Part shown: positions 6,967-13,983 of the stretch, one piece after another | Numbering within the stretch: the stretch's first letter is position 1 | How the letters are laid out: each line of letters starts with the position of its first letter | Origin: CAZYWA01 sp964650975 [NCBI: uncultured bacterium] | GTDB taxonomy: Bacteria; JADJOY01 | NCBI GenBank assembly: GCA_964650975.1 | Contig: CAZYWA010000143.1 | Span: forward strand, 1 to 16,006 | DNA: 16,006 bases | Direction: 5' to 3' | Program-made: the position numbers and the translations under genes | The notes under the pieces: generated by a model | Told to the model about the DNA's origin: nothing | The model's input: the letters and a program-made list of their open reading frames with translations, nothing else | The model's database searches: none

Positions 6967-8340
6967 ATGAGAGCCGATACTCGTCAAGCCATCAAGCACG
7001 TTGTCGTTCTGATGATGGAAAATCGATCCTTTGATCACATGCTCGGCTACCTGTCTAAAGAGGGTAAGCGCACTGACGTCGCGGGGCTATCTGGAGACGG
7101 CACGGACTGGAGCTGGCTCGGGAACGAGAAGGTACCGGCACGTCGCCTCGGCACAACCGAGTTCAAACACAAGGTCGGCCACGGCATCGACGACGTCAAG
7201 CGGCAAATTGAGTACAGGACCGAGCAAGGTGATCCGCCGATGCATGGCTTTATCGCCGATTACGCCATTCAAAACGATAACAACCTATCTCCGGACGAAT
7301 GCAAAGCTGATATGGGCTACTACACCGGCGATCAGGTCGGTGCACTCGACTTCCTGGCACGCGAATATATGGTCCTTGATCGTTGGCACAGTTCGATCCC
7401 TGGACCCACGGTTCCGAACCGTCTCTATGCAATGACTGGTGACACATTCGGAGAAACTGAAACTACTGCTGGAAAGGCCATGCTGGGCTACGATGCCCCG
7501 GACGGGACATTTGCCGACCTTCTCGGTGACTCTGGCGATGATTGGATTACGCCGTTCCATGATGCACCATCTATGTTCTATTTCCGGAAATATCGATCCA
7601 TAAGGTACGGTCGAAACATTGTGCCCATGGAGCAGTTCTATGAGCGTGCAGCATTAGGCAGGCTGCCAAAGTTGACCTGGATCGATCCTAATTTCGAGAC
7701 AGTTCCTGGCTTCTTGAACTCAGTGCTGAGCAACGATGACCATGCACCCGGAAACGTGTCGCACGGCGAGCAGTTGATTGGTAGCGTGTACAACGCCCTG
7801 GTCGGCGGTCGCGAAGACGCGTGGGCTAAGACGATCCTCGTTGTCACTTACGACGAGCACGGCGGCTTCTACGACCATGTTTTGCCACCAGATGCCCCGG
7901 TAGACGCGAAGCGTCCCTATCTTCCGGCTACCTACGGCCTTCGTGTACCGGCGATTCTGGCTTCGCCTTGGATCGCTCGGGGCTCCTGTGGAAGACCGAC
8001 CGACAGTAACCGTGTGTTTGACCACGCGTCGATCGCACGCCTGGTCCTTGATCGCTTCGTCGATCCTGCGGTTGCTACGAAGTGGATGCCACCGCGGGTA
8101 GCCGACGCCGAGGATCTTTGGCCGCTCATGAGCGACAGCGCCCGCGCGGAACGCCCCCACTGTCCAGTAGAGATGCCAGCATGGCGGCGCTGGTTGACCG
8201 GGGATTACTTTCGACGAAGACGGCTACGTCGGATGGCTCAGGCACTCAACCCGACCGCGGTTGCAGTTAGCGACGGAGACGCAGTTGCGCACCTGCTTGA
8301 GCCAATGGCACACCAGGTTCTCAAGGGAGGCTTCAGGTGA
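6967..8340 (+). CDS. Phosphoesterase family protein (phospholipase C / acid phosphatase-like)
   Basis: This is a 457-aa member of the bacterial phosphoesterase family (phospholipase C type, alkaline-phosphatase-like fold), which cleaves phosphate or phospholipid head-group esters. Family signatures in order: MMENRSFDHMLGYL (residues 16-29, metal/nucleophile region), HSSIPGPTVPNRLYAMTG (141-158), NDDHAPG (256-262), VVTYDEHGGFYDHVLPP (292-308, metal ligands) and FDHASI (351-356). All key motifs look intact and the length suits a compact member. Unlike secreted phospholipases C, it starts at MRADTRQAIKHVVVLMMENR with no signal peptide or twin-arginine leader, so it is predicted to be cytoplasmic unless exported some other way. 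Upstream of ATG 6967 there is only a weak GA-rich ribosome-binding site. Its codon use and moderate GC differ from its flanks, consistent with acquisition. The exact substrate is unknown. Confidence 0.85.
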   Translation: MRADTRQAIKHVVVLMMENRSFDHMLGYLSKEGKRTDVAGLSGDGTDWSWLGNEKVPARRLGTTEFKHKVGHGIDDVKRQIEYRTEQGDPPMHGFIADYAIQNDNNLSPDECKADMGYYTGDQVGALDFLAREYMVLDRWHSSIPGPTVPNRLYAMTGDTFGETETTAGKAMLGYDAPDGTFADLLGDSGDDWITPFHDAPSMFYFRKYRSIRYGRNIVPMEQFYERAALGRLPKLTWIDPNFETVPGFLNSVLSNDDHAPGNVSHGEQLIGSVYNALVGGREDAWAKTILVVTYDEHGGFYDHVLPPDAPVDAKRPYLPATYGLRVPAILASPWIARGSCGRPTDSNRVFDHASIARLVLDRFVDPAVATKWMPPRVADAEDLWPLMSDSARAERPHCPVEMPAWRRWLTGDYFRRRRLRRMAQALNPTAVAVSDGDAVAHLLEPMAHQVLKGGFR

Positions 8341-8423
8341 TCTATAAACTACGTCGGGTGCTTTTGGAAGTCGAAGGGATTCCATCTGGTTTGGTTCACC
8401 GGCATCGATTCAAGGCTATTTAG
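8337..8423 (+). CDS. Possible coupled mini-ORF or truncated gene start (28 aa)
   Basis: A GTG at 8337 overlaps the phosphoesterase stop codon (GTGA) and opens MIYKLRRVLLEVEGIPSGLV then HRHRFKAI, ending at TAG 8421-8423. The GTGA overlap is typical of translational coupling, and the composition is protein-like. It is probably the surviving start of a second gene of the phosphoesterase operon, broken by frameshift. The alternative frame from about 8377 onward reads GFHLVWFTGIDSRLFSALRD. No family is recognised. Confidence 0.3.
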   Translation: MIYKLRRVLLEVEGIPSGLVHRHRFKAI

Positions 8424-8774
8424 CGCTTTACGCGACTGCCTCATCGTGGCGACCAAATGGCCGATCTCCGACCGCGATCCGACGATCTATGACAAGAGAC
8501 AGTACTTCGCGAAGGATGTCGGATGGTGTACGAGAAGATCTTCGCCGAGGGGAAGTCGCAGCCGCTCCTGAAGCTGGGAGATTATCCACGAACGACAGCG
8601 CGCCGATGTTCTTCGGTTCGCCGAACTCGACGGACACTCCGAGCGATCGGTTTGATCAGGTTTGTCTGGATTTCGTGCATCGCGTGGAGTAGTCCCGGAG
8701 GTATCAGGCTGGTTGATGATATGGTGGAGTTTCACGTCACCCGGTGCGCCTACCCTGCACCACCTACCACAGCC
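8424..8774 (+). other. Decayed coding remnant and convergent intergenic region
   Basis: Frame 1 across 8424-8525 reads LIVATKWPISDRDPTIYDKR then QYFAKDVG and is protein-like. Then, after what looks like a one-base loss, frame 3 from ATG 8523 reads MVYEKIFAEGKSQPLLKLGD before degenerating. No intact ORF spans the stretch. It separates the + strand phosphoesterase from the - strand GTPase. A weak GGTGC/GCACC hairpin (8743-8747 with 8757-8761) lies just past the GTPase stop, but it lacks a U-tract and I do not call it a terminator. Confidence 0.4.
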
Positions 8775-10163
8775 CTAATCTATGAATTCGTTGAACACTT
8801 CCTCGCACTTGGCCTGCAGGTCGGTTCGGTCGGCCTTGAGCCAAGGAAAGCGACGCTTCGCTGCTCTCTTCTCGCTCTCCAGGAATTCCGAAACCCGGCC
8901 TCGCAAGTCCGCGATTCGCTCGGGAGCGACCTTGTCACTCAGGCCGTAGCAATGGTGAGACAGCGCCCACACGGTTGCGAGAGCCTCGCACACAAGTCCA
9001 TTTAAGTTGTCTTCGGAAATATGTCCCTTCACGGTTGAGCCCCACGAACCCCACCCCCCCGCGATGCCTCCCAACCCAGCGCCAACTGCACCACCGACCT
9101 TTCCCCCTTCCGCCGCTGCCAGACCCACTGCCAGGGCCACGGCGGCAGTCGAGATCGTCGCGGGCGCTACAATGATTGCTGTAATGCCGAGGGCTAATCC
9201 TCCTAGTGTGGCACCGATAATACCCATACCTGTCGCGCCCTTCGCGGCGCCTTCGATGGCATCACGGACAACACGTGTATCTTTCCAGTCAATTCGAGGC
9301 ATGGCCTTGACGCCGGGAGTTTCCGCTGTTGTTGCGTACAAATGGCAGACGTTGTCAATAAACTCACCCACCGACCCTACGACGCGCTCTTGAACGAGTC
9401 GCTCGACGCTTGCCTGCTCTTCCTCCTTGGCGGTGGTGGACTTTCGCAGGGTGAGTACGCACTCTATTAGTAGATCGAGCGACTTCTCGCGAATTTTTTT
9501 TTGCTCTTCAAGATACACTTCCAGAGATTGCCTGAATCGCACCACCAGCGTTTCGGGTAGCACCCTCATAACGAGATTGTATAACGCAATAGCATCGCTG
9601 GGCTTAGCTTCGTGAGCATCGAACTCAACAAATGGCGTATCACGCGCCTCAAAAAATCCTCTCCAGTTCTTTCGTCGCTTGCTAAATTGATCGCCCGTGA
9701 GTCCCCGCCGTTCCCTTGCGGACTGCGTTAATACTCCAACTATTCTCGATTGATATCTCTTGATAAGGTCAAATTCGGCTGCATGATTGTCGTCGTAGAA
9801 GCTCTGCAGACTCGCTACATAGAAAACGACATCCGCATTTTGGAGTTGCTCCGTAGCGGCCTGATCGTATTTCAAGTGATTCGTTTTAAGAACCTGTGCG
9901 GCGGCATCTGGATGACTGCCGAGCAGATCAAGATACACGGACAAGACGGCTGCCTTTTCGAAGCCGGGCACATCGACAAAGATCGCTTGTGTGGGTTGAT
10001 GGTATACTTCCACTGTTTTTGACGTCGCGTCCTTTTCACCCGTCACCTGACCGACGTGCTTGCGCGCCAGGGTCCGGATCAGTGTTGTCTTGCCAGCGCC
10101 GGTGTGGCCAGCACAGACGATCCGAATTCTTGAATCTGCGAACTCTTTCGTATCGTCGCTCAT
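8775..10163 (-). CDS. P-loop GTPase with Gly/Ala-rich membrane-active C-terminal half
   Basis: This is a 462-aa putative GTPase. ATG at 10163 follows a TTGAGGAATT leader with a GAGG ribosome-binding site. The G1 P-loop is GHTGAGKT (residues 19-26). A Thr-containing switch region, EKDATSKTVEVY, follows, and G3 is DVPG (64-67). The G4 position reads VGVLTQSA instead of NKxD, so nucleotide specificity may be relaxed. Residues 215-262 are charged and helical (coiled-coil-like). Residues 304-372 are strikingly Gly/Ala/Ile-rich (GMGIIGATLGGLALGITAII, then GGKVGGAVGAGLGGIAGG), like membrane-inserting or glycine-zipper segments. A basic helical tail ends it. The layout (N-terminal GTPase, C-terminal Gly/Ala-rich region) recalls DUF3482-type GTPases, but that assignment is tentative. 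A run of nine A's in the coding strand (plus-strand T's 9494-9502, codons near 221-223) is unusual in this GC-rich setting. The gene is isolated, with no evident partner. Confidence 0.75.
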   Translation of the reverse strand: MSDDTKEFADSRIRIVCAGHTGAGKTTLIRTLARKHVGQVTGEKDATSKTVEVYHQPTQAIFVDVPGFEKAAVLSVYLDLLGSHPDAAAQVLKTNHLKYDQAATEQLQNADVVFYVASLQSFYDDNHAAEFDLIKRYQSRIVGVLTQSARERRGLTGDQFSKRRKNWRGFFEARDTPFVEFDAHEAKPSDAIALYNLVMRVLPETLVVRFRQSLEVYLEEQKKIREKSLDLLIECVLTLRKSTTAKEEEQASVERLVQERVVGSVGEFIDNVCHLYATTAETPGVKAMPRIDWKDTRVVRDAIEGAAKGATGMGIIGATLGGLALGITAIIVAPATISTAAVALAVGLAAAEGGKVGGAVGAGLGGIAGGWGSWGSTVKGHISEDNLNGLVCEALATVWALSHHCYGLSDKVAPERIADLRGRVSEFLESEKRAAKRRFPWLKADRTDLQAKCEEVFNEFID

Positions 10164-10636
10164 AATTCCTCAACGGGGTGGACGGGTCGGCTTTTGGCGT
10201 CTGAACGAGAAACTACCAACCAGGTCGTGCGATGTTAGACATATCGCGTCCCTATGGCAACACGTGAGTTGCTTGGTTCGTAAGCGGATGGGGCGGCAGC
10301 CCTGCTCAAGACACGGCGCGTCGCCGGACTCAAGACCGGAGCACCAGAGCGAATCGCTGATCTCGAAGCGAGGCGCTTCTGGTTCTGTACCAAGAGGTCG
10401 CCTTTCCCATTCTCGAAGGCCGCTGTCTTGAGGGCCGGACCGATATCATGGCCCTCTTGGGACATCTTATCGCCTCGACCGCCGCCACCATTTAGGCCCG
10501 GTCGAGCTTCACCGCTGGTAGCTGGCGACTGACCAGAGCCGTCGTTCAACATATTTCACCGACATGAGATCGCGCCCGACCCGATCAAGAGGCCCAGACG
10601 CGTCCAGTCCGACGTCGTCCACGTCGTCGTTTTGCG
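10164..10636. other. Intergenic region between two leftward genes
   Basis: This stretch contains the frameshifted + strand remnant at 10281-10495 and otherwise nothing I can support. The segment 10164-10280 should carry the GTPase promoter on the - strand, but no clear boxes were identified. The - strand frame at 10235-10552 is a shadow of the remnant. Confidence 0.4.
10281..10495 (+). pseudogene. Frameshifted remnant of an unidentified gene
   Basis: After TAA 10281, frame 3 reads AAALLKTRRVAGLKTGAPER then IADLEARR to about 10376. Shifting by one base, frame 2 continues LLVLYQEVAFPILEGRCLEG then RTDIMALLGHLIASTAATI to TAG 10493-10495. Both halves are protein-like and join smoothly as 'LEARRLLVLYQE' if one C is restored near 10376. 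This suggests a gene end broken by a single-base deletion. No start codon is preserved and no family is recognised. Confidence 0.4.
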
Positions 10637-12163
10637 TCACGTGAGCTTCCAGCTCCTTAGCGTCCCACGGAGATCACCTTGAACGAATTTCGAGAGACGC
10701 CTCCGTGCCATCAACCGAGCAGGCGCCAAGTAGGCGCCGATCAGCACCCCGCCAAAGCCATTCGCGTCAAGGAGTCCATCCAGCACTTTGTCGACTCGTG
10801 ACACGAGTTGGCGTTCGAGGCTGTCGAAGTCGATTCCACCAGCGCGCCATGCCGGCAACGGCTCGGGATCTTCGATCGGATTGTGAAATGGCCCGAAGGA
10901 CTTCACAATTGGAATCACAGGAAGGTACTCGGTACCGTTCTCGATGAAAGCGTAGTTCTGTCGCACTGTAGGATCGCCGTATCCCGCGGCTAGGACCTTG
11001 TTCGACGATGGGATGGCGAGATGTCGCTGGAGGAAACGCTGCGCGTTACGGCGACCAAGCATGAAGTCATGCAGGCGCATATCGCGGGATAGGAAGCCAC
11101 CGAAGCCGCCCAGCAGCCCGCAGGCGAGATGATGCCCGGCGCTCGCCCCGGTATCGCCCTCGCGACTCGGGGTGATGAGATATCGACTGTAGACGTCCTC
11201 TTGGTTCGCGAGAGCCAGATCCTCTGGCTTGAAGCGGCACTGCTGAATCCATGCGGTGACCAGACCACCCAGAATGCGCAGCATTGGCGTTCCAGTCGTA
11301 CTTGGCCCCGGATCGGGCGGCTCGGGGAAGGGATCGACGAGGATCGTCGCCCGATTTGCCTCAACGGGGTCTCGTGGGTTCCTCCCGTTCGCCCCAGCAA
11401 GCACCTTCCTCGCCAAGTCCAAGGGCTCGTTGTTCATGCAGCCGCCGTCTACGCCGAGGAACTCATAGAAGCGGCCTTGGTCGGTCCAGTCTGGTGGGCG
11501 GGGCGTTGGGCGCAGAGGATCAGTCCAGGTCACCACCCGGCTGTCGTAGTCACTGGTGAAGCGCGTCAACGCCTGGGCCGGCAGCGCCGCAGGAAACGCG
11601 CCGCACGCCAGGGCGGATCGAAGGATGTAATCCCAGGGCTGGGCCGCGGTATCCGCAACGGGGGGCAGCTCCATCTCATCTGCGTAGACGTGGCTGGCTC
11701 CGGTGCCGGTGTTCAGCGCGAATCGAACATGATCCGCGTAGCTACGCATCCCGTGGGCTATCGCCTGGTTGCCGGTCATCGGGAGTCCGTAGGGGACGCC
11801 CGTGAGGTTCGTGACTGTGAGGAAGGTGCGGAGGGGGTTCGCGAAGTACGATCGGCTGGACGGTCCCCTCGCCCCAACCGCGTCGATCACTTTTCGAGCC
11901 ATCGGCTCAAGCGCTGCCCCGTTCAGGAGGGACGGCGGCCCTCCGCTGCTCCCCGCGAGGTCGTCTTGAGTTAGCAGGAGGGCCAGGTCGACGCGGTTCA
12001 CCCAGGCTTCGAACAATGGGTTCCCGGTGTCCATCGTAGACGCCGTTCCTCCGCGAACGTGGGGGAAGCTGAGGTTGGAAGGACGTTCCTCTACTACGCA
12101 CTCAAGGCGGTAACGAGTCACGTCGAGTCGCGCGCGCACGGCGCTGTGCTCGGGGACGGGCAC
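10637..12163 (-). CDS. Patatin-like phospholipase, 5'-truncated (nucleophile region missing)
   Basis: Patatin-like enzymes hydrolyse acyl chains from phospholipids with a Ser-Asp dyad: a GGGxRG oxyanion loop, a GxSxG nucleophile and a later DGG containing the Asp. This 508-aa ORF keeps the middle and C-terminal parts. PLFEAWVNRVDLALLLTQDD (49-68) is the helical region that normally follows GxSxG; SLLNGAALEP, FLTVTNLTGVPYGL (114-127), LRSALACGAFPAALP (181-195) and GVDGGCMNNEP (237-247, catalytic DGG) follow. Neither the oxyanion loop nor a GxSxG motif is present upstream of residue 49, so the protein should be catalytically dead. The first 30-45 residues have no family resemblance and lie over the neighbouring DUF4365-like gene in antisense. 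The predicted start is a GTG at 12163. An ATG at 12034 (residue 44), with GGAGG 13 bases upstream, is an alternative. The 5' end appears to have been removed by a rearrangement near 12.03-12.15 kb. Confidence 0.7.
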   Translation of the reverse strand: MPVPEHSAVRARLDVTRYRLECVVEERPSNLSFPHVRGGTASTMDTGNPLFEAWVNRVDLALLLTQDDLAGSSGGPPSLLNGAALEPMARKVIDAVGARGPSSRSYFANPLRTFLTVTNLTGVPYGLPMTGNQAIAHGMRSYADHVRFALNTGTGASHVYADEMELPPVADTAAQPWDYILRSALACGAFPAALPAQALTRFTSDYDSRVVTWTDPLRPTPRPPDWTDQGRFYEFLGVDGGCMNNEPLDLARKVLAGANGRNPRDPVEANRATILVDPFPEPPDPGPSTTGTPMLRILGGLVTAWIQQCRFKPEDLALANQEDVYSRYLITPSREGDTGASAGHHLACGLLGGFGGFLSRDMRLHDFMLGRRNAQRFLQRHLAIPSSNKVLAAGYGDPTVRQNYAFIENGTEYLPVIPIVKSFGPFHNPIEDPEPLPAWRAGGIDFDSLERQLVSRVDKVLDGLLDANGFGGVLIGAYLAPARLMARRRLSKFVQGDLRGTLRSWKLT

Positions 12164-12451
12164 CTGGCATATCCGTTGAAGATCAAGAACTACGACGACC
12201 TCCGGCCAACCAATCTCGCGGTCCCACGGATTCTTATCGTCGTGTTGATCCCTGCCGAGATTGAGGACTGGACGTCCCAGTCCGAAGCGGCGCTTGAGCT
12301 GCGGCGGTGCGCGTATTGGATGTCACTTCGCGGCGAACCGGGGGTAACCAACGAGACGACAAAGACCGTGCATGTGCCTCGCACGCAGGTTTTCGGTAGC
12401 GACGCTCTAACGGCCATTCTTGATCGGATTGCCGATGGAGGCGTTCCATGA
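12059..12451 (+). CDS. DUF4365-like protein, N-terminally truncated
   Basis: Residues about 30-130 match my recollection of the C-terminal half of DUF4365 proteins: GDGHLAYPLKIKNYDDLR, VPRILIVVLIP, EDWTSQSEAALELRRCAYW, SLRGEPGVTN and a final PRTQVF helix. In intact members about 80 residues precede this. They carry the Asp and 'xQxK' strands thought to make a PD-(D/E)XK-type nuclease core. That part is missing here. The first 30 residues (GEAEVGRTFLYYALKAVTSH) have no resemblance and overlap the patatin-like gene in antisense. The GTG start at 12059 is only the first one available. The stop overlaps the next gene's ATG (ATGA at 12448-12451), showing translational coupling to the downstream partner. 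The remnant is probably non-functional. The family assignment comes from memory of its consensus, not a search. Confidence 0.6.
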   Translation: MGEAEVGRTFLYYALKAVTSHVESRAHGAVLGDGHLAYPLKIKNYDDLRPTNLAVPRILIVVLIPAEIEDWTSQSEAALELRRCAYWMSLRGEPGVTNETTKTVHVPRTQVFGSDALTAILDRIADGGVP

Positions 12452-13983
12452 GAGTGGAAATTCGCGACGCCAAGGCCATGCGATCCATCGGCCTTTTCAA
12501 TTTGGTCGCCTACTTGCGAGCCAAGGGCTGGCGCGAGGAAGTGGGCTTTCCGACCGCCGTGTCCTGGGGAAAGCAGACGGAGAGCGGCACGAAGTACGAA
12601 GTGCTCCTCCCGGTTTCGGATGAGGTGCGCGATTATTCGCTGAGACTCGCCGAAATCGTCGCGACGCTAGAAGTGGTCGAGAGTCGGAGTCAGGTGGAGA
12701 TCGTGCGCGATCTTACGCTCGCCTCGGCCGATGTTCTTAGATTCACGCTGCCAGTGCCAGATGATGCGGAGTCAGTTCCACTCACGGATGGCGTTGCGCT
12801 CGTTGAAAACGCGCGGTCCCTACTGTTCAGTGCGGCGACAACAACTGTGATGCCACGACGAGTACTGCCGCCACGGAGACCGGCTGAGGCGATCGAGTAC
12901 ATACACCGCGTACGCCTGGGACACACAGAACGTGGAAGCTACGTCGTTACCATCGTCTCGCCCGTAGCGCCGCTTCTCACTCCGGGTGCACCTGGTTTGC
13001 TCGAAATGATGGGCGAACCTTTCCCCAGGCGCGTCACGACGACGTTGGCTCTCGCACTGGTCGCGACGAAGCGAGCCGCAGCCGACGCTGCGTCCTCGGG
13101 GAGCTTCGATGCATTCGAGGCAGCCGTCGCTAGCGGAGTTAGCGCGAACCTCTTTGATGCGATCGTAGGCATGGCTCAGTCCGAGGAATCGATACATTCG
13201 GTGAGTGTGCGATTTTCATGGGCGTCAGCGCGGCCGCAGCTCAGCACCGACGTCGATTCGGTTCTGTTCCGTGAGGATTCGATCCCGGTTATCCAGGAGG
13301 CTGCGAGGGTGTTCAGAGAGGAAGAGCCATTCGAGGAGGTGTTCGTAGTCGGGTCGGTCGTGAACCTACATCGGGACCGAGATGATCAGCCCGGCACCGC
13401 CACGGTGTGCGACGCGGTCTCGTGCACCAACGTGCGTCGACTCGGAGCGGACGTGGTTCGAGTGCGACTGGTGGCGAATGCGAGGCGCGAAGCCGAGGCC
13501 AGCGGTACCGATGCCGAACCGCAGGTCTCCGCCGTCGATTTTGCTTCCGGATTTGCTTCCGTCCTTGAGGAGCGAGCGCGCTTCGTCCGCAAGTCGTGGA
13601 CAAAACACGGGAAATCGAAACTGAAACTGGTGGAGGCGCCGGGAATCGAACGCCAACCCCCACCCTTCCAGATCCTACTAGACCCCACATTCTCTAACGA
13701 TTCCGCATCCGGCTCAGACGGTCGGACGGGCTCAGATTCGGTTTCGTCGACCGATTTTGCCCCCGCGGGTGCAAACCTCCGGGCTCTCGCCAGACGCGCC
13801 CGCCAGACCTACGCGAGGGGCGAGCGCGACGCCGCCTTGGCTCTGCTGCTCGAGCTAGCGGCCGAGCTCGATCCGAGCCCTTCCGTCGGCTGCTCCCGAC
13901 CGGACGACGACACGGAGACACCCTCCGCGCCCGCGGTGGCGGACGCGCCGCCCTTATCCCCCCGTGGCAAGGAGGGCACATGA
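12448..13983 (+). CDS. Unidentified partner of the DUF4365-like gene, with chimeric C-terminus
   Basis: This 511-aa ORF starts at an ATG overlapping the upstream stop (ATGA), so it belongs to the same operon. I do not recognise an assigned family. Residues 1-390 are uniformly protein-like: MRSIGLFNLVAYLRAKGWRE near the start, then GSYVVTIVSPVAPLL, PFPRRVTTTLALALVATKRA, SGVSANLFDAIVGMA and VSVRFSWASARPQ. No membrane segment or classic catalytic motif is visible. From about residue 394 the frame runs through the antisense of a tRNA/tmRNA 3' end (KLVEAPGIERQ), a well-known artefactual reading. It then enters a different coding segment (ANLRALARRARQTYARGERD then AALALLLELAAELDPSP) that ends by overlapping the ATG of the methyltransferase gene. 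I infer that the native gene ends, or was broken, near 13620. The last 110 codons then belong to the prophage side. Confidence 0.65.
   Translation: MRVEIRDAKAMRSIGLFNLVAYLRAKGWREEVGFPTAVSWGKQTESGTKYEVLLPVSDEVRDYSLRLAEIVATLEVVESRSQVEIVRDLTLASADVLRFTLPVPDDAESVPLTDGVALVENARSLLFSAATTTVMPRRVLPPRRPAEAIEYIHRVRLGHTERGSYVVTIVSPVAPLLTPGAPGLLEMMGEPFPRRVTTTLALALVATKRAAADAASSGSFDAFEAAVASGVSANLFDAIVGMAQSEESIHSVSVRFSWASARPQLSTDVDSVLFREDSIPVIQEAARVFREEEPFEEVFVVGSVVNLHRDRDDQPGTATVCDAVSCTNVRRLGADVVRVRLVANARREAEASGTDAEPQVSAVDFASGFASVLEERARFVRKSWTKHGKSKLKLVEAPGIERQPPPFQILLDPTFSNDSASGSDGRTGSDSVSSTDFAPAGANLRALARRARQTYARGERDAALALLLELAAELDPSPSVGCSRPDDDTETPSAPAVADAPPLSPRGKEGT
13628..13651 (-). other. Attachment-core-like tRNA/tmRNA 3' end (prophage boundary)
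   Basis: The 24 bases 13628-13651, read on the - strand, begin GTTCGATTCCCGGCGCC and end TCCACCA. This is a T-loop (TTCGATT), the 3' half of an acceptor stem (CGCCTCC) and a CCA end. Farther into the - strand 5' side (above 13651) the T-stem does not pair and no tRNA body exists, so this is not a functional RNA gene. A copied 3' end without its body is what tRNA-targeting integrases leave at the far boundary of an element. The element should then lie on the body side, to the right, exactly where phage genes occur. The parent RNA, either tmRNA or a tRNA with acceptor GGAGGCG, should be outside the window to the right. Confidence 0.6.

Noticed and set aside
11129-11974. 281-aa + strand frame opposite the patatin-like gene
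   Set aside because: It is an antisense shadow. The - strand frame carries patatin motifs including DGG, and the + strand product has no motif.
13628-13700. Complete tRNA or tmRNA gene on the - strand
   Set aside because: The T-stem does not pair (C·C and G·G oppositions), and no D-arm, anticodon arm or 5' acceptor strand is found. Only the 3' end is present.
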